Shown one piece after another: positions 25,711 through 35,200 of a stretch of 64,000 nucleotides of DNA (positions are counted from its first letter, which is position 1; each line of letters opens with the position of its first letter). The notes beneath the pieces were generated by a model. It ran no database searches, was not told the origin of the DNA, and saw only the letters and a program-made list of their open reading frames with translations. The position numbers were made by a program, and so were the translations under genes. This DNA is from Gammaproteobacteria bacterium (GTDB taxonomy: Bacteria > Pseudomonadota > Gammaproteobacteria > GRL18): positions 1 to 64,000 of the forward strand of contig WFNB01000109.1 of NCBI GenBank assembly GCA_015488755.1, in the 5' to 3' direction.

Positions 25711-27477
25711 GTGAACAAACTTCTAAGTGGTTTTATTTTGCTCAGCGGCGGTATCGTAGCTGGTTATTATGGGCAACCTTTCTTACAGCAACAACTTGAA
25801 TTGGCGGGTGTTATTTCAGCTCAAGAGTCAGCAGGAGGGGCTAAAGCAAGTGGTGAAAAGGAAGTTGCCTATTGGGTTGCTCCTATGGATGCTAATTACC
25901 GCCGAGATAAACCAGGTAAATCCCCTATGGGCATGGACTTAGTGCCTTTTTATAAAGATGATGATGCCGAAGAGGGTGTGGTTAAAATTTCTCCTGTAGT
26001 ACAAAATAATTTGGGTGTACGAGTCAGTCGGGTAAAAAAAGGACAGCTTGAGCGAGAAATCAACACCGTTGGCTATGTTAATTTTGATGAAGAAAAACTC
26101 TATCATTTGCATACCAGAGTTGAAGGTTGGGTGGAACGACTGGATGTAAAAGCAACCGGTGATATAGTTAAAAAAGGTCAAAAATTATTTGAGCTGTATA
26201 GTCCCACTTTGGTGAATGCTCAAGAAGAGTATGTCACTGCATTGAGGAGCCAAAATCGTATTCTAATTAAGGCATCAAAAGATCGTCTATTATCCTTAGG
26301 CTTAACCCAAGGGCAAATTTCACAATTAAAAAAAACACGTAAAATACAACAACGTATTGCTTATTTTGCTAAGCATGATGGCTTTATTCAAGACTTAAAA
26401 ATTCTTGATGGTATGTTTGTAAAACCATCAATGAATGTCTTAACTATTGGTCAAATTGATAGTGTTTGGGTCATTGCTGAAGTCTTTGAACGTCAAAGTG
26501 GTTGGGTTAAAAAAGGACAAACTGTTGATATGAGCGTTGAAGCCTTTCCAGAAAAAAATTGGAAAGGTATTGTCGATTATATTTATCCTGTTTTGGATAA
26601 AAAAACTCGTACTCTACGAGTACGCATCCGTTTTAATAATCCAGAACAACTATTAAAGCCCAATATGTTTTCTCGTTTAATCATCCATAGTAGTTTTAAT
26701 AAAAATGCCTTATTTGTGAAACGTGAAGCTATTATTCGCAGTGGTGGTATTGAACGTGTTGTAAAAGCTTTGGGTGAAGGTAAATTTCAATCAGTTGCAG
26801 TGAAAACAGGCAATGAAAGTGGCCAGTTTATTGAAGTTGTCAAAGGTCTAAAAGAAAATGACCAAGTGGTTAGCTCGGCGCAGTTTCTTATTGACTCAGA
26901 ATCCAGTTTGACAGCCTCGTTTGAACGTATGGAAGAACCTGATGATATGAGTGCTATGGATATGGGTGATAGTGATAAACAAGCAAGTCAAAATCAGGTG
27001 TGGATTGATGGTGAGATCATTGACATTATGCCTGCTCATAATATGTTAACGATACAACATAAAGCGGTATCTGCTTGGGGCTGGCCGGCAATGTTAATGG
27101 ATTTCCCAGTTAAAAAGAGTCTTCCTCTGGATAATTTAAAAGCACAACAAAGCATTCGTTTTTTAGTTGAAAAACATGATGATGGTTCTATTGAGCTCAT
27201 TGATATTGACGGTTTATCTGAGCAAGAAAAAAGCAAAATAAGTAATCAGACATGGATTAAAGGAAAAATACTAAAAACCATGCCTGCGATGCAAACATTG
27301 ACTCTTGAACATGAACCTGTCGAAGCTTGGGGCTGGCCTGCCATGAAAATGGATTTTCCAGTAATTGCCACAATGGACTTAAGTACTTTTAATGAAGGGG
27401 ATGAATTTAATTTCCTAGTAAAGAAAAACAGTGATGGTTCCATTGAAATCATTGAAATGAATAGAGAGGGATTGTAA
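25711..27477 (+). CDS. cusB: CusB-like RND adaptor with two C-terminal CusF-like copper-binding domains
   Basis: 588 residues, GTG start behind TTGAGGA. Order: membrane/signal segment (1-22), heavy-metal-binding motif Tyr-Trp-Val-Ala-Pro-Met-Asp with Pro-Met-Gly-Met-Asp-Leu-Val-Pro (about 49-80), the adaptor's barrel-sandwich and hairpin region (about 90-400), then two tandem CusF-type domains. Each carries His, Trp and two Met in the CusF order: Ala455-Trp-Gly-Trp-Pro-Ala-Met461-x-Met, and Ala539-Trp-Gly-Trp-Pro-Ala-Met545-x-Met. In E. coli CusF is a separate periplasmic chaperone; here two copies are built into the adaptor, which is 100-200 residues longer than usual. It links the inner pump to the outer duct and likely hands over Cu(I)/Ag(I). 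Confidence 0.92.
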   Translation: MNKLLSGFILLSGGIVAGYYGQPFLQQQLELAGVISAQESAGGAKASGEKEVAYWVAPMDANYRRDKPGKSPMGMDLVPFYKDDDAEEGVVKISPVVQNNLGVRVSRVKKGQLEREINTVGYVNFDEEKLYHLHTRVEGWVERLDVKATGDIVKKGQKLFELYSPTLVNAQEEYVTALRSQNRILIKASKDRLLSLGLTQGQISQLKKTRKIQQRIAYFAKHDGFIQDLKILDGMFVKPSMNVLTIGQIDSVWVIAEVFERQSGWVKKGQTVDMSVEAFPEKNWKGIVDYIYPVLDKKTRTLRVRIRFNNPEQLLKPNMFSRLIIHSSFNKNALFVKREAIIRSGGIERVVKALGEGKFQSVAVKTGNESGQFIEVVKGLKENDQVVSSAQFLIDSESSLTASFERMEEPDDMSAMDMGDSDKQASQNQVWIDGEIIDIMPAHNMLTIQHKAVSAWGWPAMLMDFPVKKSLPLDNLKAQQSIRFLVEKHDDGSIELIDIDGLSEQEKSKISNQTWIKGKILKTMPAMQTLTLEHEPVEAWGWPAMKMDFPVIATMDLSTFNEGDEFNFLVKKNSDGSIEIIEMNREGL

Positions 27478-27479
27478 CT

Positions 27480-30400
27480 ATGATTGCCTCTATTGTTCAT
27501 TGGTCTATTAAAAATCGATTTTTTGTCATTCTTTCAGCGTTGGTCATGCTTGGTTTTGGGATTTATTCGGTTAAACAAACACCCATTGATGCCTTGCCCG
27601 ATCTTTCGGATGTGCAAGTTATTGTTAAAACTTCTTTTCCCGGTCAGGCACCTCAGGTTGTGGAAGATCAAGTAACCTATCCTTTGACTACTGCTATGCT
27701 ATCAGTACCTAAAGCAGTAACGGTACGTGGCTACTCTTTTTTTGGTGATTCATTTGTTTATGTGATTTTTGAAGAGGGTACCGATCTTTATTGGGCACGT
27801 TCAAGAGTATTAGAATATTTAAGTCAGGTTGCTTCTTCTTTACCACCCAGTGCCAAGTCACAACTTGGCCCTGATGCTACGGGTGTTGGTTGGGTCTATG
27901 GTTATGCTCTGGTTGATAAAACAGGTAAAACAGACATTAGCCAATTACGCAGCTTACAAGACTGGTTTTTACGCTATGAATTACAAACAGTTCCGGGGGT
28001 GTCAGAAATAGCAACCATTGGTGGTATGGTGAAACAATATCAGATCATTGTAGATCCAGAAAAATTAAGAGCCTATAACATCCCGTTAGATTTAATAAAA
28101 AAAGCGGTTAATTTAGGGAATCAAGAAACGGGTGCTTCTGTTGTTGAAATGGGTGAAGCAGAATATATGGTAACTGCTACAGGTTATCTTTCAAGTGTTG
28201 ATGATATTAGAAAAATCCCTCTAGGCTTAAATAAGAATGGCACCCCCGTACAATTAAAAGATGTTGCTGAAGTGATTACCGGACCACAAATGCGTCGTGG
28301 TATTGCTGAATTAAATGGTGAGGGAGAAGTGGTTGGCGCCTATGTGGTCATGCGTTTTGGTGAAAATGCTCAAAAAACCATTGATTTGATCAAAGAAAAA
28401 TTAGAAGTTCTTAAACAAGGTTTACCTGAGGGAGTGGAAATTATTCCTACCTACGATCGCTCAACATTAATTAGTCATGCAGTTGATAATCTTTATGAAA
28501 AACTTATTGAAGAATTTGTTGTTGTGGTACTTATTTGTGCTATTTTCTTATTCCACTTTCGCTCATCCTTAGTCATTATTTTTAGTCTGCCTATTGGTAT
28601 TCTTGGTGCTTTTATTATTATGCATGCTCAGGGATTAAATGCCAATATTATGTCTTTGGGAGGTATTGCCATTGCTATTGGTGCTATGGTAGATGGGGCC
28701 ATTGTTATGGTGGAAAATGTCCATAAACACATTGAAAAAACGCCCTTAACAGATGAAAATCGTTGGCAGATCATTGCTGAGGCATCGGTAGAAGTGGGGC
28801 CACCTCTATTTTTCTCATTACTTATTATTACCATGAGTTTCTTACCTGTCTTTAGTTTGGAAGCACAAGAAGGAAAAATGTTTGCTCCTTTAGCCTTTAC
28901 TAAAACCTATGCTATGGCAATGGCTGCGGGTTTATCCATTACTCTAGTACCGGTTCTTATGGGTTATTTTGTTCGGGGAAAAATTTTACCAGAACATAAA
29001 AATCCAGTTAATCGTGTGGTGACATGGTTCTATAATCCAATCATAAAAACAGTATTAGATGCCCCTAAAACCATGATTTTTCTAGCAGGTCTTGCCTTGG
29101 CTATTGGTTTGTGGCCAGTCACTCAAATTGGTAGTGAATTTATGCCTCCTTTGGATGAAGGTGATTTAATGTATATGCCAACAACCTATCCGGGTATTTC
29201 AATTGGTAAGGCCAGAGAATTATTACAACAAACGGATAAGCTTATTAAAACAGTTCCAGAAGTTAAAACAGTATTTGGTAAAATTGGTCGAGCTGAAACA
29301 GCCACCGATCCGGCACCTTTGACCATGATTGAAACGGTTATTCAGCTAAAACCTAAAAGTGAATGGCGTGCAGGTATAACAACTGAAAGTCTGCGTAAAG
29401 AATTTGATAATTTAGTTAAGTTTCCAGGTGTCACTAACGCATGGGTTATGCCTATAAAAACACGTATTGATATGCTGGCTACTGGAATTAAAACACCCGT
29501 TGGTATAAAAGTATCAGGTCCTGATTTAAAAGAGATTGAAAAAGTTGGTAAGCAATTAGAATTGGTGTTAAAGAATGTTGCAGGAACGGCTTCTGTTTAT
29601 TCTGAGCGAGTTGCTGGCGGACGCTATATTAAAGCAGACATTGATCGAGACAAGGCTGCTCGTTATGGTTTAAATATTGCCGATATTCAGAAAGTCATTA
29701 TGACCGCTATTGGAGGTATGCGAGTGTCAGAATCTATTGAAGGATTGGAGCGCTATCCGATTAATATTCGTTATCCCCAAAGTTATCGTGATTCAGTGGA
29801 AAAAATACGTCTTTTACCTTTGGTAACAAAATCAAACCAACGTATTGCCTTAGCTGATGTTGCTGATATTAATGTGGTTGATGGCCCACCTGCGATTAAA
29901 AGTGAAAATGCTCGCTTAAATGGTTGGACATTAGTGGATATTGATGGTCGTGACTTAGGTTCTTATGTGGCAGAAGCACAGCGTGTGGTTGCAGAGCAAG
30001 TTAAATTACCTGCTGGATATTCGATTGCATGGTCAGGGCAATATGAGTATATGGTACGAGCAAAAGAGCGTTTAAGTGTTGTTCTACCTCTTACCCTAGG
30101 TATTATTATGTTATTACTATACATTAACTTTAGAAATGTCATTGAAGTGATGATTATTATGGGAACTTTACCCTTTGCCTTAATCGGTGGCTTCTGGTTA
30201 ATGTATCTTATGGATTTTGATATGTCAGTAGCGGTCGGTGTTGGCTTTATTGCACTTGCGGGGGTAACGGTAGAGATCGGTGTTCTAATGCTGGTTTATT
30301 TGAATCACTCCTATTGTAGCTTTTCGCATAAGGCACAAGAAGAAAATCGTTGCCTGACTGCGGATGATGTTAAACAAGCGGTTATGGATGGTGCCGGTCA

Positions 30401-30650
30401 AAGAGTACGTCCAATTGTTATGACTGTAGCCGCTATTATCGTTGGTTTAGTACCCATTATGTATAGTGATGGTACGGGATCAGAGGTAATGCAACGCATA
30501 GCCGGCCCTATGATTGGTGGTATGTTAAGTTCAGTGGTACTGACTTTATTAGTGATACCCGCTATTTATTATCTATGGAAATCGGTTACTCTGGGAAAAT
30601 GCCCATTGCCTGAAAATCATTCACAACAAGAAAATCATAAGGAGGGATAG
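27480..30650 (+). CDS. cusA: CusA-type heavy-metal RND efflux pump
   Basis: 1056 residues, a full-length RND transporter with 12 membrane segments and two large periplasmic loops. It starts two bases after the adaptor stop. The segment Trp-Val-Met-Pro-Ile-Lys-Thr-Arg-Ile-Asp-Met-Leu-Ala-Thr-Gly-Ile-Lys-Thr-Pro-Val-Gly closely follows the CusA/SilA type and differs from the CzcA type found later in this window. Asp in the membrane relay is seen in Gly-Ala-Met-Val-Asp-Gly-Ala (about residue 405). It uses the proton gradient to expel Cu(I)/Ag(I) from periplasm and cytoplasm. The substrate is inferred from the family signature and the CusF domains next door. Confidence 0.93.
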   Translation: MIASIVHWSIKNRFFVILSALVMLGFGIYSVKQTPIDALPDLSDVQVIVKTSFPGQAPQVVEDQVTYPLTTAMLSVPKAVTVRGYSFFGDSFVYVIFEEGTDLYWARSRVLEYLSQVASSLPPSAKSQLGPDATGVGWVYGYALVDKTGKTDISQLRSLQDWFLRYELQTVPGVSEIATIGGMVKQYQIIVDPEKLRAYNIPLDLIKKAVNLGNQETGASVVEMGEAEYMVTATGYLSSVDDIRKIPLGLNKNGTPVQLKDVAEVITGPQMRRGIAELNGEGEVVGAYVVMRFGENAQKTIDLIKEKLEVLKQGLPEGVEIIPTYDRSTLISHAVDNLYEKLIEEFVVVVLICAIFLFHFRSSLVIIFSLPIGILGAFIIMHAQGLNANIMSLGGIAIAIGAMVDGAIVMVENVHKHIEKTPLTDENRWQIIAEASVEVGPPLFFSLLIITMSFLPVFSLEAQEGKMFAPLAFTKTYAMAMAAGLSITLVPVLMGYFVRGKILPEHKNPVNRVVTWFYNPIIKTVLDAPKTMIFLAGLALAIGLWPVTQIGSEFMPPLDEGDLMYMPTTYPGISIGKARELLQQTDKLIKTVPEVKTVFGKIGRAETATDPAPLTMIETVIQLKPKSEWRAGITTESLRKEFDNLVKFPGVTNAWVMPIKTRIDMLATGIKTPVGIKVSGPDLKEIEKVGKQLELVLKNVAGTASVYSERVAGGRYIKADIDRDKAARYGLNIADIQKVIMTAIGGMRVSESIEGLERYPINIRYPQSYRDSVEKIRLLPLVTKSNQRIALADVADINVVDGPPAIKSENARLNGWTLVDIDGRDLGSYVAEAQRVVAEQVKLPAGYSIAWSGQYEYMVRAKERLSVVLPLTLGIIMLLLYINFRNVIEVMIIMGTLPFALIGGFWLMYLMDFDMSVAVGVGFIALAGVTVEIGVLMLVYLNHSYCSFSHKAQEENRCLTADDVKQAVMDGAGQRVRPIVMTVAAIIVGLVPIMYSDGTGSEVMQRIAGPMIGGMLSSVVLTLLVIPAIYYLWKSVTLGKCPLPENHSQQENHKEG

Positions 30651-30654
30651 TCTG

Positions 30655-30963
30655 ATGATATACAATAAAGTGGTTATGATTATGAATATTACTGACTATC
30701 AATTGATCAGTGATGAAATAAAAAACTTGAAGATACCGGGAGTAACAGTCAGTAAAGTAGAAGGTTTTGGTGATTATATTAATGAATTTAATAACCAAGG
30801 CTTGTGTGATAGTTTAAAAATTGAAATTTATACTCATGCACAACAGGCTGAAAAAATTGCTTCAAACTTATCTCTGCTAGCAATTAATATGACCGAAGGT
30901 GGGGGACTGGTTGCTATTGAACCGGTGTTGAATTTAATGAATGTTAAAAAATTAATCGCTTAA
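30655..30963 (+). CDS. PII-like (P-II superfamily) protein in the cus operon
   Basis: 102 residues with ferredoxin-like PII features: Val-Ser-Lys-Val-Glu-Gly-Phe-Gly-Asp near residue 32 (the start of the T-loop region) and the C-terminal Val-Ala-Ile-Glu-Pro-Val-Leu-Asn-Leu-Met-Asn-Val. The T-loop is very short and lacks the Tyr uridylylation site of GlnB/GlnK, so it is not a classical nitrogen regulator. A strong AAGGAGG lies eight bases before ATG, and the gene is four bases after cusA. PII relatives of the so-called PII-NG type are known beside CusA/CzcA-type pumps. A regulatory or metal-sensing role on the pump is inferred. Confidence 0.8.
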   Translation: MIYNKVVMIMNITDYQLISDEIKNLKIPGVTVSKVEGFGDYINEFNNQGLCDSLKIEIYTHAQQAEKIASNLSLLAINMTEGGGLVAIEPVLNLMNVKKLIA

Positions 30964-30982
30964 TTTTATATTGGAGAGTTAA

Positions 30983-31540
30983 ATGAGAATAATTGCAATT
31001 TTAACCACTATTGGTTTGATTTTAGGTGGTTTGCTTATTTGGTTTGGTGTGTTTAATGTCGCTGCTACGGATAAACATTTTGTCGGTACGGTGAGCTTTC
31101 TTGAAATGGTTCGGGAACGTTCTATTGATGTTCGAGCGAATACTATTGAAGTACCTGACTTGAATAATGAAGAACTCATTAAAGAAGGTGCTGCCTACTA
31201 TGCTGAAATGTGTACCGGATGTCATTTAGCCCCAGGTATTGATGAGTCAGAACTTCATTCAGGCTTATACCCACAACCTCCTGTTTTTACTGATACTGAC
31301 TATACTAATACACCGCAAGCACAATTTTGGGTGATAAAAAATGGCTTAAAAATGACTGGAATGCCTGCTTGGTCACCTGCTCATACCGATGAACAAATAT
31401 GGGCTATGGTGGCTTTTTTAGCGAAAATCAAAGGCTTAAATATTGCTGAATATACTGAGTTATCAAAGGAAACAGGAGAGGGGCATTCTCATGGTGGTAC
31501 AAGTGATCACAATGTAGAAGAGCATGAACATAATCATTGA
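30983..31540 (+). CDS. Membrane-anchored c-type cytochrome with His-rich tail
   Basis: 185 residues: N-terminal membrane helix (about 3-24), then one class I cytochrome c domain with Cys77-Thr-Gly-Cys80-His81 and a likely axial Met in Lys-Met-Thr-Gly-Met-Pro-Ala-Trp. The end is His-rich (Gly-His-Ser-His-Gly-Gly and Glu-His-Glu-His-Asn-His). It sits 19 bases behind the PII-like gene, so it is part of the efflux transcript. A periplasmic electron carrier in a copper-efflux operon could oxidise Cu(I) or feed an oxidase; this is speculation. The tail could bind metal. The domain call is firm. Confidence 0.87.
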   Translation: MRIIAILTTIGLILGGLLIWFGVFNVAATDKHFVGTVSFLEMVRERSIDVRANTIEVPDLNNEELIKEGAAYYAEMCTGCHLAPGIDESELHSGLYPQPPVFTDTDYTNTPQAQFWVIKNGLKMTGMPAWSPAHTDEQIWAMVAFLAKIKGLNIAEYTELSKETGEGHSHGGTSDHNVEEHEHNH

Positions 31541-31587
31541 TGTGTTATTTTTATGCTGTGTTTTTAAATTTATAAAGATTAAATATC

Positions 31588-31632
31588 TTTAATGTTCAAG
31601 TAAGTCTCTTGTAAGGTTCTATGTCATATACT
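31588..31632 (+). promoter_or_regulatory. Operator/promoter B before the Met-rich protein gene
   Basis: 31588-31616 repeats the 29-base plan: TTTAATGTT, then AGTAAGT and TGTAAGG as the spaced heptamers. A -10 TATACT (31627-31632) begins ten bases later, exactly as in site C at 41.9 kb. The Met-rich gene starts about 70 bases downstream. Confidence 0.78.
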
Positions 31633-31701
31633 GAACTCAAGTTAACTAATTAACTTAAATTTATTACTGACAAATTAATTATTTCCTTTAGGAGAACTAA
31701 A

Positions 31702-32130
31702 ATGAAAAATCAAATAAAAAGCACATTAAAAATGACGACAGGTTTTGCCTTAGCTGCCTTGCTATCATCAGCCACATTAGTTTATGCCAATGGTGATCAT
31801 GATCATTCTAGTGGACAGTCAAATGGTATGCAAATGTCTTCAATGTCGGGTGATATGAAAAGCAAAATGTCTAAAATGAAAGCAGACATGACCGCGATTC
31901 AAAATGAAAATGATCCTAAAAAGCGTAAAGCAATGATGAAAGCACATATGCAGGACATGAAGTCAATGATGGGCATGATGAAAGATAAGCGTTCTAAAAT
32001 GCAAGGTAAAATGGATAAAATGAAACAGCTTGAAGCAAGGGTTGCTATGATGGAAGCCATGATGGAACAAGTAATGGATACTCATATTACCTCACTTGAT
32101 CCTAATGATCCTGTTTATAAATTAGATTAA
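31702..32130 (+). CDS. Met-rich periplasmic protein (putative copper-binding)
   Basis: 142 residues: signal peptide (about 1-29, ending Val-Tyr-Ala-Asn), a short His stretch (Gly-Asp-His-Asp-His-Ser), and then a long helical region crowded with Met and Lys (more than 25 Met, repeated Met-Lys-x-Met and Met-Met-x-x-Met). No known domain. Thioether-rich helices of this kind bind Cu(I)/Ag(I) in CopK-, CueO- and SilE-like proteins. It is expressed from its own operator B promoter and closed by a good terminator. A periplasmic metal sponge or chaperone is the natural reading, inferred from composition and regulation. Confidence 0.75.
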   Translation: MKNQIKSTLKMTTGFALAALLSSATLVYANGDHDHSSGQSNGMQMSSMSGDMKSKMSKMKADMTAIQNENDPKKRKAMMKAHMQDMKSMMGMMKDKRSKMQGKMDKMKQLEARVAMMEAMMEQVMDTHITSLDPNDPVYKLD

Positions 32131-32143
32131 TAGATTGACTTAA

Positions 32144-32169
32144 AATCCCATTCTCAGAATGGGATTTTT
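32144..32169 (+). terminator. Rho-independent terminator after the Met-rich gene
   Basis: AATCCCATTC / GAATGGGATT (32144-32153 and 32157-32166) is a perfect 10-bp stem with a three-base loop, followed by T residues. It separates the Met-rich gene from copA. Confidence 0.9.
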
Positions 32170-32189
32170 CTTTCTAGGGCTAAAAATTG

Positions 32190-32195
32190 TATAAT
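32190..32195 (+). promoter_or_regulatory. Possible -10 box of copA
   Basis: TGTATAAT (extended -10, TATAAT at 32190-32195) lies 34 bases before the copA ATG and after the terminator. No copy of the 29-base operator and no CueR-type dyad was seen here, so copA control may differ from the rest of the island. Confidence 0.4.
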
Positions 32196-32229
32196 TCTGA
32201 AAATTTACTTAAACCCCTGAGGTTTTACC

Positions 32230-35200
32230 ATGACAGATAAACAAACAAATAGTTATCATATTCATATTGATGATATGAGTTGTGATCATTGCGTAGGAAA
32301 AATAAAAGAAATTGCTTTAGCTATAGAAGGTGTTCAAAGTATTGATGTTTCTTTAGAAAAATCTGAAGCGATTGTTCAAGGTGGTTTAGCTCATGAAGTT
32401 ATTCAGGCAATCACTGAAATTGGTTATCCTGCTAGTCCTGTGGCAGATATTCCCGATAACTGTCCTGTAGAAGATATGACTAAAAATGAGCAACAATCTG
32501 ATGTATCACTATCACCTTCAGAACAAAACTATATAATTAGTATTGATGATATGACCTGTTCTAGTTGTGTCTCGACTGTCGAAAAGGCCATATTATCTGT
32601 TTCTGGTGTGACTTCTGGTTCGGTTAATTTATTAGAAAAAACAGCTTTGGTGTCAGGTGGTGAGCCGCAAGATGTAGTGAATGCTATTATTGATCAAGGT
32701 TATGCTGCTAAACTTCAACAGAGAAAATTGACCTCTAGCAAAGAATATTACTATATTGCTATTGATGATATGACCTGCTCTAGTTGTGTCTCCACCGTTG
32801 AAAAAGCAATTTTATCGGTTGCTAATGTAACACAAGGAAGTGTTAATTTATTAGAAAAAACTGCTCAGGTACTTGGTGGCGAGCCACAAGAGGTCATTAA
32901 TGCTATTATTGACCAAGGTTATAATGCTCGTTTACTAGCACAACAACACATTGATAATACCTATTATATCAGTATTATTTCTTCAGAGCTTTCTACTAAT
33001 ACAGAGCATGAATCATTAAAAGCTGAAGTAGAACAAGTATTTGTTAATAATAAAGAAGTGAGCGATATACAGTTTGTAGGATCAGAATCGGACATAAAAA
33101 ATTTAAGTCTGCAACTTAAAAGTACATCACATCCAGCTCAAATTTTAGTTTGGTTAAAAAAAGCAGGCATTATTGCACAGATCAATGAACAATATGAAGA
33201 TCCCTATTTAGAGCAATCGAGAAAAAGTAAACTGGAAGTAAAACGCTCTTGGCAACGTGCCATTCTAGCAGGGACGGTTGGTGCAAGTCTTATTCTGGGT
33301 GATAAACTGGCTTGGTTTCCTGAATTAGGTACACAAGACAGTCTATTAGGCTTAAGTGCTCAAGCATTCTGGTTTTTAATTGCTCTATTATGCTTGTTTA
33401 CTATGTGGTTTAGTGGCCGTAACTATTATGCAACAGCAATAAAACAAGCGAAACATTTTTCCTCTAATATGGATACTCTGGTTGCGTTAGGAACATCAGC
33501 TGCTTGGTTATCATCCCTATTAATTATTATTGATCCTGAATTTATTCCTGGTGGTGGTGGCCATTTATACTTAGATGCTGGAGTGATTATTCTGGCTTTT
33601 TTACAGTTTGGTCATGCCTTGGAAATAAAAGCAAAACGTACCACCAGTGCTTCTATTGCCAGTATTGTTGAGCTAGCACCTAAAACAGCCAATGTGGTTT
33701 ATAATGATACGGATGTCATTTTACCGGTATCGTTATTGCGGGTAGGTGATAAAATTCGAGTTAAGCCCGGAGAACGTATTCCTATAGATGGTATGATACT
33801 AGAAGGCTCCTCGGCAGTAGATGAGTCTATGTTGACAGGAGAACCTATTGCAGTTAAAAAAACAGTCAATGATAATGTTACAGGCGGTACCATAAATAAG
33901 TCAGGTAGCTTTATTTTTTCTGTGAATAAAATGGGTGAAGAAACCACACTTTCCCAAATTATTAATATGGTTAAGCAGGCACAAATGACTAAACCTGCTA
34001 TTGGACGCTTGGTTGATAAAATTGCTTCTGTTTTTGTACCTATTGTGATTAGCATTGCAATTATTACCTTTTTCGTCTGGTTTTTTGTTGGCCCCGATCC
34101 ACAATTAGCCTACGCGTTAACGGCTGGTATTGCCGTTTTGGTTATTGCTTGTCCTTGTGCTTTGGGCTTGGCGACACCCATTGCTATTATGATGGGGACA
34201 AGTCGAGCGGCACAGTTGAATATTTTAATTAAAAACAGTGATGCCTTACAAACAGCCAGTACGCTCACGCATGTTGTCGTGGATAAAACGGGTACGTTAA
34301 CACAAGGAAAACCAGCAGTGACTTCGATTGTCATTAATTCTGAATTAACGACAGAAGAGGCAATGGATGAAACAAGGCTATTACAATTAGCTGCTTCACT
34401 AGAGACAAATTCGGAGCATCCTTTAGCAGAAGCTATATTAAAAGCGGCCTCTGAACGAGATATTAGTCCCTTGGCTATTGATGATTTTCTAGCAGTCGAA
34501 GGGCGTGGTGTTCAAGCGATGATACAGGGTAATTTGGTGCTATTGGGAAACCTTGCTTTTATGAAGGAAAATTCAGTGCTTGTGGGATCACAAATAGAGA
34601 AACAGGCAGAACAATTAGCTGAAGCTGCTGCAACGCCTATCTGGTTAGCTCGCAATAATGATTTACTGGGCTTAATGGCGCTTAAAGATCCTATTCGAGA
34701 AGATACCCCCAATGCCGTTAAATTATTACAAGATAGAGGTATTACCGTAGTTATGTGTTCTGGTGATGCTCATAAAACAGCCAAGGCTGTTGCGGATGAA
34801 TTGGCTATTAAGGATATGCATAGTCAGGTGATGCCAGAAGATAAATTAAATATTATTAAGGCTTTACAAGATCAAGGCTACTTGGTTGGTATGGTTGGTG
34901 ATGGCGTTAATGATGCACCTGCTTTGGCTCAGGCTAATACCGGTTTTGCGATTGGTAGCGGTACGGATGTTGCCATTGAAAATGCAGATATTACCTTAGC
35001 GGGTAATTCATTAATGAATGTGGGCACAGCCATTGCGGTATCAAGTGCTACGATGAAGAATATTAAACAAAATCTATTTGGTGCTTTTATTTATAATATT
35101 GTTGGCATTCCTTTGGCTGCAGGTTTATTTTATCCCCTAACGGGCTGGTTGTTAGCCCCTGCATTTGCTAGTGCTGCTATGGCGATGTCATCGGTAACGG

